Assembly (NCBI GenBank): GCA_024741835.1
Contig: JAENRP010000202.1
Location: 7,892 to 71,891 of the forward strand
Source: Diplocarpon mali
Taxonomy: Eukaryota > Ascomycota > Leotiomycetes > Helotiales > Drepanopezizaceae
Length of the DNA stretch: 64,000 nt
Direction: 5' to 3'
Within the stretch, counting starts at the first letter, position 1. Every line of letters starts with the position of its first letter. Below, piece after piece: positions 35,638 through 47,560 of the stretch. Below the pieces are notes generated by a model that was not told the DNA's origin, did not search any database, and was given only the letters and a program-made list of their open reading frames with translations. The translations under genes were made by a program, and so were the position numbers.

Positions 35638-38561
35638 ATGTCGCTACCACGCAAGCTTAATGGGGCGCAACTCCAGGAGCAAGACGAATTGGCCCCATCG
35701 AAAGATTTCGCATCACTTTCCGGCTCCAAGAGAAGAAGGCTCAACACCTATGGCTCATCTCCTGCAAGTGGAACTAGATGCGATTCTATGAAGCGGAAGC
35801 ATGGAGGTTTGTCTCGGAAGAATCAGAAGGAAAATCTGCCGGGTGAGGACGAGAAGGACGAATTAGCAGACGACAGTAACAATGACGAGGAAATGAATAG
35901 CTATAATGGGAAGAATTACCGGGAGGCCGAGGATTGGGAGGCCGAGGATTGGGAGTCAGAGAAAGCAACTAAATCCAGGGGAACAATTTTGGAACGGCTA
36001 GGACCGAGTGTCCCTTCGGAGATGACTCCCAAGAAAATTCCTAAAAGTGCGAAGGCTGTGAGCCAGAAGGGAAGCACGAAATTGAAGCTGGACAGGGCCA
36101 TTGCGGCTCCCGTGGACAATGACATCTGGGAAGTGCCGGAATCGCCACCGAATGGATGCCATGGCAGGAGTTCAAATTCAACGGCAGAGTGTGCGAAAGC
36201 TCTATTGGTGCCAGCTGCAGAGTCAAGCCCTCACAAACGCTCGTTCGGACTGGGACGAGCTAGAAAATCCGATATTTTAAAACAGGCGAAGATACTTTCG
36301 AAAAGGGCGGTCCGGGAGAAAATGATAGCGGGAAGAGAAGACGGCGTCAGTGAGGAGGAGGAGGAGGAGGAGGAGGAAGATGAGGAAGATGAGGAGCTCG
36401 CCGCGACGCCTTCGAGGAAACACGGAGTTAGAGCGCGGTTGGAAGACGATTTGGCAGATGAGCCTGTACCACCGTCTACCCAAGCCTCTGCTCGCAAAAA
36501 GAGGGGACGGCCTTCGAAGATGCAGCTGCTTGAGATGGGCCAGCCCACAGAGGTTAGAAAAAGTATCCTCACACCTGTAAAGCAGAGATCTAAGAGGGGA
36601 AGGAAAAGTGTGGCCTTTGACGCAGGCGATGAAATAGATTTGGGCTTTAAGGATCTCTCTGAGTGTGCGAAAACAACGAAAACCGAGTTGCTAAAAAAGC
36701 AGACTCCAAAGCCAGAAGAGCCTCCCATAGAGGAAAAAATTTCCTCAGAAGATGAGGAGTTAATGCACGAAACAGATGAGGCGGTGCACTATGAAGTGGA
36801 ATCTGGGAAAAAAGCCGAAACCGATGACATCGACAATGATATGTGCGCAATATGTTCTGAGCTACACTCTAGGAAGAAGAACCCCATAATTTTCTGTGAT
36901 GGTTGTGATCTTGCGGTTCACCAGAAGTGCTATCAGGTCGCAAAAATCCCAAGCGGGGATTGGTTCTGTAGGGATTGCCAGCCTGAAGCTGGGGATGGCA
37001 TTCTGCTTGCTCAACCTGAAAAGACGACGCCGGTAACAAGCCCGAAGATTCCATATATCGATGGAATTGACGATCATCTGAGGCATTTGCAACGGATCTT
37101 ATTGGATAGATTGTCTGGTCAAAAGCGAATCAAATTACGAGGTCACGAGGAGGAAATGCAAAAAGTTCATCAAGTAGTTGAGCAGACGGTCTTAGCTGGG
37201 GAGGGAAATTCTATGCTTGTTATAGGGGCCAGAGGTTGTGGGAAAACAACGGTATGTTTCGCCCTACCCCAGCATAATCGCCACTGATCGGGCTTCCAGC
37301 TTGTAGAATCTGTCATCTCGGAGCTTTCCAAAGATCACAGAGACAACTTTCATGTCGTACGATTGAATGGATTTATTCATACTGACGATAAGCTTGCTTT
37401 GAAAGATACATGGAGACAACTGGGACGTGAGATGGAACTAGAAGATGATGTTGCGGGCAAGGTAAAGTTGTGCCAATGACATTATTTCACGGCAACTGAT
37501 CGTGCATCAGATAAGTAATTACTCGGATACCCTGGCGTCTCTACTGGCGCTTCTATCTCACCCCTCTGAAATATCAGAGTCGCAGCCAGAGCAGATTGCC
37601 AAGTCTGTGATCTTCATTCTGGACGAGTTCGACCTTTTTACAACGCATCCTCGTCAAACCCTTCTCTACAATCTTTTCGACATAGCACAGGCGAGAAAGG
37701 CGCCGATAGTTGTGTTAGGTCTCACAACAAGGGTTGACGTGGTCGAAAGTCTCGAGAAGAGGGTCAAAAGTCGGTTCAGTCATCGCTATGTCCACCTATC
37801 GCTGCCCAGAAGTCTTCCGGCCTTCTGGAACATATGCAAAAGAGGCCTCATGCTTGATTCTGATGAGCTCGATGCTCAGAGTCTCGGCTCTGCAGCCTCC
37901 GGTCAGGAAGAGTTTGTCTCTTTCTGGCAATCAATGATCGAGGTAAGAAATCACTAGTGATTATGTCGGCCGCAATAATAATAGTGACTAGGACCTATAC
38001 AGCAAAGACACACTTTTCAGACACCATATTCAATCAGAATTCTATCGAAGCAAATCCGTGCCAGCATTCTTCACATCATGCATTATCCCCATTGCTAATC
38101 TATCCCATGGGAATCTCCCGCTCACAGGCAAGCCTTTCGCAAAGTTCTTTTCAGCCCCTGATTCTAAGCTTCAAATTCTTGCGGAACTTTCCGAACTCGA
38201 ACTCGCATTGCTAATCGCCGCTGCGCGGCTCGACATCATCTTGGATACAGACACCTGTAATTTTGCAATGGCCTATGACGAGTACAGCTCCTTAACATCC
38301 CGATACAAGATTCAGACCTCAAGCTCTGGCGTTGCGGCTCTCGGGGTAAGTGCGAAGGTATGGAGCCGCGATGTTGCTTTAGGGGCGTGGGAGAGGTTAG
38401 CGGAATATGGGATACTAGTTCCTACTGCAATTTGTGGTGGTGGTGGAAGGGATGTTGGAGTAGGAGGTAGGATGTGGAAGATTGACGTGGGACTTGAAGA
38501 GATATCGGGAAGTGTCGAGTGTCTTAGTGGTGTCATGGCTAAATGGTGTCGTGAGATTTGA
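35638..38561 (+). CDS. ORC4: Origin recognition complex subunit 4 with PHD finger, 925 aa
   Basis: Exons 35638-37251, 37300-37461, 37511-37942 and 37992-38561, with introns of 48, 49 and 49 nt. Orc4 is an AAA+ subunit of the complex that marks replication origins and loads MCM helicase. The AAA+ core shows Walker [10 protein letters not shown] at residues 530-538 and Walker [10 protein letters not shown] with Asp630/Glu631. The C-terminus ([13 protein letters not shown], then [16 protein letters not shown]) fits the Orc4 winged-helix region. Upstream, residues 403-447 form a Cys4-His-Cys3 PHD finger ([22 protein letters not shown]), so a histone-tail reader is fused to the origin factor. Before that is a charged, lysine-rich region with a run of about 15 acidic residues encoded by GAG repeats (about 36352-36400) and a [10 protein letters not shown]-hook-like motif. 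For the last intron the acceptor at 37991 was chosen because only it keeps the frame into [10 protein letters not shown]. Confidence 0.92.
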
Positions 38562-39044
38562 TGGATTTGATACCTGCTCAGATCATAATGTACCTTGGAA
38601 ATAATATACTTGCCCATTCCTAAATCCTCAGTTGTCCTTGGGTCTTGCAAAAATGCAGTTCGTATCACTGCTGAATGTATGTATGCATCTATTGAAACTT
38701 GGTGTCCGATAAATCTTATCACTCTCAATACAAAGACCAATTTAGGAGCGTCTGTAGTGCTCTCGTCGTTGCCTTTAAAGGTAGAGCTCTGTGTCTTTTG
38801 CTTAGTGAGCATTTATTCATGTGTCCTTGGTATTTCTCCACATTGAGCAGACAAAAATTATCAAAAGTTATGTTAACGAGTTGAGTCTGATGTCGTGCCT
38901 CAACCCTTCATGCAGCTATTTACATTGGGATTGTGTTGACCTTGAAATTTATTGATCGATTTAAGGGACAACAATGAATCTGGTACATGTTCTCATCTCC
39001 GGATCACATCGGAGGCTCAATTTTATTTAAGATGCGAAGCTTCA
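38562..39044. other. Intergenic, nothing seen
   Basis: About 480 nt downstream of ORC4 with only short frames. Confidence 0.5.
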
Positions 39045-40005
39045 TCACGGAATATTTAATCTCGCCGATGAGAGAGGCTGTTTACTGCGAGCATGCAAAA
39101 TAAAGTAATCTCTTAGCGCAATTTTTGTTCTGTAAAAAAGATCAACAAACCTAGGTACTCTCAGCCATTTATACAGCAGCAAAATGGCTTTTGGCTTTGT
39201 GTATAGTGAGTAGGAGCATGGACTACTTCCCCCGCCCAAGTAAACAATGTCAAGAAATAACGCCGAAACACCGTCCCGATCCCTGCCACCATCAACAAGC
39301 TCCAAACTGTCGCATCCACCATAAACGACACGAACCCTCTCGCTTCGATAAAGGTAAACAAAGCTGCGACACGCATCAGACTCTATGATCGCTATCACTT
39401 GTTCCTCTCCACGCGGATTTAGAAAGCCGGAGGAGTTCTGCTGCACGTCGCAATCAAAGTTAACGAAGCCTTCTGGCGACATGCCGATTGGGTTCACTGG
39501 TGCCCCCCTCCCCCTCCTCTGGGTCGCTTACTTGGATATTGAACATAATACCGGTTTCTGCTCCATAACCTCTTGATCGAAAGCAAGAAGATCTGCAATA
39601 TACGACGGGATCCGCTCTCCTCGATTCCAAAATGTGTTTTGCTGGCCTGGGTCTCCCCACGCCCAATCCAGACTCTACCGCAGACGTAAACAAACCAACA
39701 CAACCCAACAGTAAAGATAACTCTCGCCTCGCCTCACCTCATGGACTACTTGCAGTACATACTCCGCTTCTGAGCTCAATATTTTCGATCCTTGAGACAA
39801 GCAGATGAAAGCATGACATGCGAAAATTAAAAAGTTGGCATTGCACAGTCTCCTCCGGTGGATTTTCGCCTTCCGTAGCGACTCTGCGCTTGGTCTGGTT
39901 TGCATAACTAAGTATCTCGACGAACTTCGGAGTCATACAACAGGGACCAGGAAAGCCCAAGGAGAGACCCGTCAAGAAGATGCCGTGCTTGACTTGGAAG
40001 ATCAA
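39045..40005 (-). pseudogene. Possible eroded membrane-protein gene
   Basis: Protein-like peptides appear on the minus strand in changing frames. From about 40005 there is FQVKHGIFLTGLSLGFPGPC. Near 39690-39540 there is YVCGRVWIGRG in one frame and QQNTFWNRGERIPSYIADLL in another. At 39376-39230 there is a hydrophobic stretch (SFMVDATVWSLLMVAGIG). These could be exons of one multi-intron membrane protein or the remains of one. I could not assemble a continuous frame with good splice sites and do not recognise the family. Confidence 0.25.
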
Positions 40006-40542
40006 AATTAGCGATCAAAAGTAGCTCTTGTTGACCACAGTACCGTCACCGCACCCCACCCCGCTATGGTAATTGATAAACACGTTTCATATTTTGATAA
40101 AGTATAATGTATGACATATCGCTGGCTACAGTCACAGTGGGTTTACTTGAGCATGGTTTACCACTATATAACGAGGGGGTAGATAGGGTCACGAGCTTGG
40201 TATAAATCTTTCTTCCCAAGCGTGTCTCGTGGCCGCAATGGAGCGATCCATCAATCGGCGTCAACTCCTGAAGGAGCTCAAAAGGAGAATAAAACAAGAA
40301 CTAAATTATCTACTCGTATTCTTACTATCCAATAATGTATATGTGCATTCTCGGACCGTCTACATAAAGGGTATCATGTGTCCGGCAATGCCCCAAACGC
40401 CACCCTTATGCCGAGCATTGGAGTAGCGCATTTGGAAAACCGTGGTAAGGGCTGCTTAAAACAACAAACGATTGCTAGCTAATATTGATAAAGTTGTAGC
40501 AAAGTTAAGGCAAAGGGAGGAACCTTTTTATAAGGAGGACAT

Positions 40543-40995
40543 ATGGTCTTTGTCATACTATTTAAGGCAGTCGAATTCAATCGCCTTTAGGAAGATATCG
40601 ACAAATAATCCCGCGATCTAACGAAATTGCGCGAAAAATCTTAAGCAGACGACTTTAAATTAAAGGCACTGAAAGAAGAGAACGATAAACTTCGAAAGCA
40701 AGTCGATAGTCGAAGCGCAGGACCGAAAAGAAAAGCACCCTCTATTATAATAACTATTGCCAAACGCCAAAAGTCAAGCCAACTCGACTAGCTTAAGAAA
40801 GTATGCGAAAATCAATGATTACAATGCGATTTTAAGGTCCTTCGCAATAGAAAACTGACTAGCGCGTTCGATAATTTAGACGAACTAGTTGATATAGCAG
40901 TTGAAGCAAACCTCGCGGAAGGAGACCTAGCGAACAATAAGATAAAGGCCTTTGTTAATAGGGCAGAAAATCGAATAATGTTCGACTTTATCTGA
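40543..40995 (+). pseudogene. Decayed coiled-coil ORF just upstream of an LTR-like sequence
   Basis: One frame runs 150 codons from ATG 40543 to TGA 40993 with five internal stops (two TAG, two TAA, one TGA) and no frameshift. It encodes a charged, coiled-coil-like protein (DFKLKALKEENDKLRKQV, GPKRKAPS, then FDNLDELVDIAVEANLAEGD). A polypurine tract and LTR-like sequence follow within 50 nt, so it is probably part of a retroelement or another transposon. I do not recognise the protein. Confidence 0.55.
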
Positions 40996-41029
40996 CTATG
41001 AGTCGAGGTAAGGGCACCTACACTTCTTT

Positions 41030-41364
41030 AAAGGGAGGGGTAATGTTATAGCACGGTTGTGATACGTTTAAGGCCAGAACAGACTGATACAGGAAGCATG
41101 CCGCCTCTTAGCGATAGCGAAACGACGGACTAGAACGGCATAACGGAACCTTTCCTTTATTAGATAGAACGCAAGTCGTTGGTAGGGACCGACCTAGGTG
41201 AGTCTTATATTAAAAAGGACGTATAAGTAGGAAGGTCTTCTGCCTTGTAATTATTCTTTAGCTTTGAATTCTATCAAGATTTGGCAGTATTGATCTTATC
41301 GACTTTATCGGCCTATGCCTTGCTTCCGCCGTCTTAATATCATTGCGAGAAATTGCAACCTAAT
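41030..41364 (+). mobile_element. Polypurine tract and probable LTR
   Basis: The tract AAAGGGAGGGG at 41030-41040 is followed after three nucleotides by TGTTATAGCACGG, as expected for a polypurine primer next to a 3' LTR. The next 320 nt have no ORF, contain a TATA-like segment (TATTAAAAAGGACGTATAAG at about 41206-41225), and end near AATTGCAACCTAATA, where a CA end could have mutated to TA. The right boundary is approximate because a transposase relic begins directly after it. No second LTR copy was found in the window. Confidence 0.45.
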
Positions 41365-41379
41365 ATAGTTAGCACTTAT

Positions 41380-41894
41380 AAGATAGGCAAAGATATATCG
41401 ATAATAGTCTAGGCTTGCTTTTGGATTAAAATAGAGCTATTCGACGTTCGGATTGCTATATGATGGATCGAGATCCTAATACTAAGAAGAATGGATACGC
41501 TGCGAAGTTATATTTAGAAGTTCTAAAAGACCAATTGCATAATTGCTATCCTAGCGGCTCTGAACTTATATATAACAATGTGCTTATCTATAATATTAAG
41601 ATTATTACTAATTAGTTACCGCGAAATGGAATACAAGTGATTGATCATCTGCCTTAAAGTCTAGATTTAAATCCTATTAAACACCTGTATTAGCATTTTA
41701 AAAATTGAGTTTGTAAATTATATTTATGAGTTGTAAAAATAGAATCTAATCGAGAAGTAAAAGAACTTTTCAAAAAAGCACTTTAAATAAATAAGAAAGC
41801 TATATTAAATAAGATATTTTAATTAATAGGAGGTAGTATGCCAAAGCGGGTAAAAGCAGTATTTGAAGCAAATGGATAGCATATAAGATATTAA
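41380..41894 (+). mobile_element. Tc1/mariner transposase relic, 3' part only
   Basis: The conserved end of a fungal Tc1/mariner transposase is readable. KIGKDISIIV, a stop in the Trp position, then ACFW lies in one frame. After a small frameshift another frame gives YMMDRDPNTKKNGY (from about 41454), LPRNGIQVIDHLP and, past a TAA, LDLNPIKHL (the DLNPIEH catalytic region), ending with SMPKRVKAVFEANG before a stop at 41892. At least six stops and one frameshift make it inactive. Several stops stand where family members have Trp (TGG to TAG). The N-terminal half is missing; an LTR-like sequence lies immediately upstream, which suggests nested insertion or deletion. Confidence 0.85.
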
Positions 41895-42510
41895 GATATA
41901 TAATATTTAATAAGAAGATAGAGATCGTTTCTATAAACGTTTTAATTTCAAAATTAAAAGAAACAATTAAGTAGTTATCTTTTAATTCATCTTTATATAT
42001 AGGGAATTTACTTTGAAAAAGCTAGGGCGATTCAAACTTAATCTATAGTACTATAACAGCTGATTTTCGTTTGAATTTGCCAACAGAGATCTCTAGACTA
42101 GGGTCTATCTTAGAATGTTGGGTATTCCTATAAGACAGGATTGCGCTTGCCAATTAGAGAGGCCTGTTTGCGATCGATCTGATTGTTGCAACACCGATAA
42201 CAATCGCCGCTTTGTCTCGTGGATACGATAATAATGGCATGGAGTGTTTCGTCACCAGCCTTCTAAGGAGAAAATGAAGATGCGAGATAGTTCTCCTGCC
42301 TGCATAGCAAGAGCTACGCCCGGCGGCACTGCGAAAGATCTGATCTTGACGAGGCGGCTTGAGTTTGGTTGAAAGAAACCTTGTGCTAACCGATCATGTG
42401 ACTACGCATACAATCAACGCGTCTAGTGACATGAGATGAGACAAGCTGTGATGAGATGCTCCAGAAATGTTCCCTCCCGAGCCAAGTACAGCCCTTTATC
42501 CCCAGCAGTC
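41895..42510. other. AT-rich flank of the transposase relic, then promoter region
   Basis: 41895-42060 is very AT-rich and may include the transposon's end; no clean terminal inverted repeat was found. 42060-42510 has more normal composition and is the upstream region of the RAD51-paralogue gene. Confidence 0.4.
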
Positions 42511-44351
42511 ATGGACTACAACACAATCCACGGCCCTGGGTTCTCCAACTTCTCGTCCCCCTTGGCGCGTAAGTTCCCCAGCGCCAGAATGCAGATACCC
42601 CGACGATGGCTGACCACACCACGTAGACCGCATGCCCACGGTCTCGGCAGCCCAAGCACTGCAGGATTTGAGCTCATCATCGACGCGGTGTATCTCCACA
42701 GGGCTGCATTTCCTCGACTGTTGCTTGCAGAACAAAGAGCCGTCATTTTCTACTACCGAATCTGTGTTTGGAGGTGTGTCGCGAGGAACCGTGACTGAAA
42801 TTTATGGTCCGCCGGGTGTTGGCAAGACTGCTCTGTGGTATCTAATCGCGGCGCGCGAGGGGACGCGACTGACCTAGAGTAGTATGCAGCTGGCTGCCAG
42901 TGTGTTGCATGCTGGTGAAGGTGTTGTTTGGGTTGGTAAGTGCTTGCCAAATATCTCATTCTCGCCAGAATCGCATGCCGTTTCGGCTGGCTCCCTTGCC
43001 CCTTTCTTTTTGTTGACTTTGTTACTTGAATCGGTTCCCATAAACTCAGGCCCAAGCCCAAAAAAATTACATCGAGTCCAGACCTTTTATATTTTCACCA
43101 CATCTTTTTTGTTGCGTCTCACATATCTCACTTTCATCTAACAAATGTATAGATGCTTCACACCCACTCTCTGGCTCCCGCCTCAGCCAGGTCTTGGCCT
43201 CATATCAATCCACGCCGCCAACTTCAACATCTCCAAACCCGTCAAGCATATCTACGCTACTCTCGAATATAACCCACTTCTCAGTACCAGCTCTCGTCCA
43301 CCTCATAGCTCTGGTCTGCCACCCGACACCTAACAGCCCACCCCAGAACACAAGCCTGATTGTAATAGACTCGTTCTCAACACTGATTGCCAACGCCTTT
43401 CCCCGCTCTGTAGACTCCAATGCCAGCTCCAGGAAACCAGGTGGTAAGCTCCCCGCTATCTGACCATACATCAGATCTTGACCAAGTATAAACAGCACCT
43501 AAGCCCTCGTCCCGCAAATTCCTCATTTTGCAACACCTCATCTCCTCCCTCTCAAAGCTCGCTGCAACTCGGAATCTAGCCATTGTGATAACCTCGCAAT
43601 GCGCCACCAAAATGCGAGCCGGCGCCAGCGCGGTTCTCGTCCCTGCCGTTAATTCCATGGCTTGGGAACAGGGGCTCGGATGCAGGGTTGAGATGATGCG
43701 GGACTGGGGATGGGATGACGAGGATAGGAAGGCTGTGGACGGGGTGCGGCTCGTGAGAGTGGTAAAGGCGGAGGGGCTGGCGGTTGCGAGGCCGCGGTTA
43801 GTTGGGTTGGGAATTGGTGATGTATGCTTCTCTTGGACTGATGATTCTTGACCTCCTTTACCGTGGAAGGCCCAAGTGCTAACCTGCCTACACAGAATGG
43901 GATTCATCTCCTGACCCTTCCCACCCAACCATTACCAAACCAAGCAACCCACCCGCAGCACTCATCACAGCTCAAAAACACACTCCAATGTCTCCCCCAT
44001 AACCCCCACGCCTCCCACACAGCTCAGTCACCAACAACCCCGGGTCTTCCCCAGAAACGCAAACTCAGCGCCACAGACCTTGAGATCCCAGACAGCGACG
44101 CCGAAGACGACGAGGACTACGGCTGGGCAGAGGAAGACGAGGAGGATCTGCCGCTGCCGCCGCCACAGTGGCAGGGCAGTGAGGATGCATTGGCGCCGCC
44201 GGCTGAGGAGGAACAGGGAGACGAGGAGTTATTGGAACTTGGGGTTGGGACAGGGCAGGGGCAGACAGAGGAGGAAGGTGCCGCGGAAGGGGCAAGGAAG
44301 AAAGTGTGGATAGGCGAGGTTGATGATAGTGAGGATGAGCTAGTGTTATAA
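42511..44351 (+). CDS. RAD51-paralogue recombination ATPase (RAD55/XRCC2-like), 464 aa
   Basis: Six exons: 42511-42568, 42627-42837, 42883-42935, 43153-43443, 43496-43821 and 43896-44351. The RecA fold is shown by CISTGLHFLDCCL, TEIYGPPGVGKTAL (Walker A, residues 80-87), GEGVVWVDASHPLSGSRL, a Walker-B-like SLIVIDSFSTLI and LAIVITSQCATKM. Such paralogues help load Rad51 on single-stranded DNA during homologous recombination. The second intron is only 45 nt (42838-42882), and removing it eliminates an apparent in-frame TAG while restoring MQLAASVLHAG. The last exon adds an acidic tail of about 150 residues (SDAEDDEDYGWAEEDEEDLP) ending in DSEDELVL. Which paralogue it is (Rad55, Rad57 or XRCC2/Rlp1 type) I cannot fix; the single Walker-A core with a long tail favours a Rad55-like protein. 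Confidence 0.8.
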
Positions 44352-44618
44352 GAGATAGTTATTGTAGAGTGTATCAGTGTTGTGGTGTGGCGAAGCTCTT
44401 TGTGTCTGGACAGCGAGTGATCCAGGATAAGACACAATGCATTGTCAAATCTCATGGTTCTCCAGAGAAAAGACACGGAAAGGTATAATTTTTATTGCCT
44501 GGTACAAAAATATCAAACAAGCACCGTCTAAATATGCTCAAACCAAAGTACTGCTTTCGCGAAATTCCGTTCTTCATCGAGCTCATTGCTCCCCACCCCC
44601 TTAGACCATTATCCCTAT

Positions 44619-46814
44619 TCAATTATTCTTAGCATACGCAGCATCGATTTCTTTCTGGTAGGTCTGTAGAATCAACTTGCGGTTCAGCTTTTGGGCAGAT
44701 GTGACCATGTTCTATATTTGTTAGTGGATTTTCTTGAAAAATAGGCTGCAGCTTTGGGACTTACATTTTGAGGTGTCCACTCTTCGTCTGCCAATACTGC
44801 CCCCTCGATGATTTCAATACCGTTCAAGCCGCCTGCTCGGCCGGTTTGTTGCAGCTCCAATAACACCGCGTCTTGGACCTTCTTGTTGTGAACCAAATCC
44901 TCGATACCATTACCCTCAACACCGATTCTGTTGGCAAGTTTTTTCAGGGCTGGCTCGGCTGGAACGATGATTGCGACCGGCTTCGTACGTTGTTGATCGG
45001 CGTATACGCAGATATTACCCACGACAGTCGCGGCTCTGTAAACAGACTCCAGCTTTTCCAATGCAATGTACTCGCCATTTAGAGTCTTTACCAGGTTCTT
45101 CTTACGATCGATGATCTTCAAGTGGCCGTTCTTATCCCACTCACCGATATCACCAGTCTTGAACCATCCGTCTGAAGTAAGAGCCTCTTTGGTCTGCTCT
45201 TCATCGTTGTAGTAACCTTCCATGACGGTAATACCTCTGATCCAGATCTCTCCTTGAGGGTTGGGTTTATTGGTTGCGTGGTAGCCCGCATCAGGGAAAT
45301 CGACCAACTTGACCTCAATGGACCCAGGGATGTCTCCGAGAGTCTCATCAGTCCATTCCATGGGGTCCATGAGCGCGCCCATCGCTGTAGTCTCAGTAAG
45401 TCCATACCCACTGATCATAGGTGTGATTGCCATCGAGATAAAGTTTTGTGTGTCCTTGGCAATTGGTCCTCCCCCGTTCAGGCAAACTCTCAACCGCCCA
45501 CCGGTTGCCTCCTTTACTTTCTTGAATACAACAGAATCAAGAACGCCAACTCCTGGAAGACCGTAACTCAACAGGTTCTTCTTTGCCCAAAGTGCGCCCC
45601 AGAACATATTCTTCACGATCGGGCTTCCAGAGTTGACCTTTGCGATAATGCCCTTCTTGACAGATTCCCATACCGCCGGAACACCAACCAAGACGGTAGG
45701 CTTGAATTCACGAATATCTCCCTTGCAGTTCTTCACCGATGTGTCGGACAAAGTTTTTGGATTTCCATATCCCATAGTTCCGCCCCAGTATAAGCATGCG
45801 TTCTCGAAGACGAACTCGAGGATATGCGCGAGTGGAAGGTAAGTGAGTAGGCTATCGCCAGGACCGAGATATGGTTGCACAATAACGCTGACGCCGGCAA
45901 CTGTAATAATCAGAATCCTTCAATTTATAAACTTAGATGTACTTACTTGCGCCGATGACGGCCTTGTGCCTGAGAGGGACACCCTTTGGAGGGCCAGTCG
46001 AGCCAGAGGTATACATGATACAGCACAAGTCTTCAGCAGTGGGTGGCACAGGATCAACTGGATTGCTCTCTCCAAGCTTCCGAAGCTCCTCGAAGCTCAA
46101 GATTGTCAACCGATCGTGTGCCTTCTTGAGCGCGTCTACATTTTCCTGCTTGACTTCATTCTGGCTATTCCAGATGACATATTTGATGTCGGTAGCATCC
46201 TTGAGTGGTTTTATAAGTGTAGGCAATAAGTGAGGATCAAGGAATATGGCCTTCGCCTGTGTTGCCACCAACGAGTGCTTCAGGCCCTCCTCTCCGAGAG
46301 TGTCGTAGGCGGTAACAATTGGCATCGACTGGGAGACGGCTCCATGCGCAGTTGCCAACCAGTGGGCGCTGGTAGCAGCGAAGATGTGTACGCGGTCTTC
46401 CTTGGTTAAACCTAGCTTTCTGTAGCCGGCGCCGATTTGCAGGATCAATTTCTCGTAGTCATGGAAGCTTAGGTACTCATATCCGCTCAGTTCAAAATAT
46501 GTCCATTTCTTGTCGATTTCCTGCTCCTGACCATCGACGATCTTCTTGACCTTCTTCGTCTCCTGGTGCGTCTTGATGAGCTTTCGGGTACCCAGGGCCT
46601 TAGCGTTGCCAAACTTCTCAGAGCTGAGCTTCACAACGTCGAACACAGTCTCGATACCTGGCGCGGGGGTCTCGTGGAGTTTGTCCTTACACAGAGGATG
46701 TCTGCGCGGAATCGTTTCGCCAGCTACGGCTTCATAGCCAGGAGACTCGACACTGAATGGAGGTTTATGGTAGATTCGGGGCTGAGGATGGATGCTCTTT
46801 AGAGAGGGAGACAT
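44619..46814 (-). CDS. Long-chain fatty acyl-CoA synthetase (Faa1/Faa4 type), 698 aa
   Basis: Minus-strand exons 46814-45947, 45900-44765 and 44711-44619; introns of 46 and 53 nt have GTAAGT donors. The enzyme forms acyl-CoA from long-chain fatty acid, CoA and ATP through an acyl-adenylate. Visible motifs are the AMP-binding loop YTSGSTGPPKGVP (residues 268-280), LTYLPLAHILEFVFENACLY, SGYGLTETTA, the fatty-acyl signature DGWFKTGDIGEWDKNGHLKI with DRKKNLVK, and NGEYIALEKLESVY. The last exon encodes 30 residues starting NMVTSAQKLNRK, typical for this family, and ends YAKNN. There is no peroxisomal C-terminal signal or transmembrane segment, so a location at lipid droplet, ER or cytosol as in yeast Faa1/Faa4 is likely. 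It could supply the FOX2 pathway encoded 6 kb away. Confidence 0.93.
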
Positions 46815-47560
46815 CTTGAAAACTTGTGGGGACGCTCAGGATTGTGGGTTAGGGTAGAGTACCGAAATTGTGGCGTATTGTGATATGTGTTGCCCGGAGT
46901 GGTTGTGATTTCTGCGCAAAATGTTGTGAGAGATGATATGCAGAGTAGGAGATCTCTGTGAGCTTTCGGGGCAGTGGTCATTGTCATCGTCGTCAACAGG
47001 GCCAGCTAGCGCCATAGTACAGTAGACGAGATAGGGATCGCTCCCAGGTCCTCTCCCCGCGCGCATGGAATCCGGGGGTAGGTCTACACCAACAACGCAA
47101 TTCTCAGTACTTGGCAATGCTACATCATTTTGATTTTGACTTGAACTCACTATAGCGTAGTAATGAAATAAACCTTACTGTAAGTCAGGAGCTTGGAGTT
47201 AGTCGCTTCTTCCCGGGGGAAGGGGGTTGAATCGGCAGATGGTGGATCAAGGGATCTCAAGAAAAACTGCTCAGAGCCGAATCGCGGTGATTCGCCGTCT
47301 GCGAAATCTGACGAAAAGGAGCAAGTCCAAATTTGGACGGCGAAAGTCCTTCAGGAGAGACCCATCTCCGAAACTGTGAGGCAATTCTCTTCCACCTTCA
47401 GGGTCTGAATCTCTTCACACAGTAAGCTGCTTACCGAGCTACCACAGAAACACTCAATCTGTCCTCACATTCTCAATTTCGAGCGCGGAAAGTACCGGGC
47501 TGAGCATACTGACCGAATCCACTCAGCCCTCCACCTAAGGCCTGAAGGCCGACTATCCAG
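46815..47560. promoter_or_regulatory. Upstream region shared by acyl-CoA synthetase and RKM5-like gene
   Basis: About 750 nt between divergent starts. The half nearest the acyl-CoA synthetase contains an imperfect ATGACCACTG/CCACAAC-rich stretch. No fatty-acid response element could be assigned with confidence. Confidence 0.45.

Noticed and set aside
42866..42882. Apparent in-frame TAG stop in the RAD51-paralogue gene
   Set aside because: A 45-nt intron (42838-42882, GTATCT...GAGTAG) removes it and restores KTALCMQLAASV, so the gene is intact.
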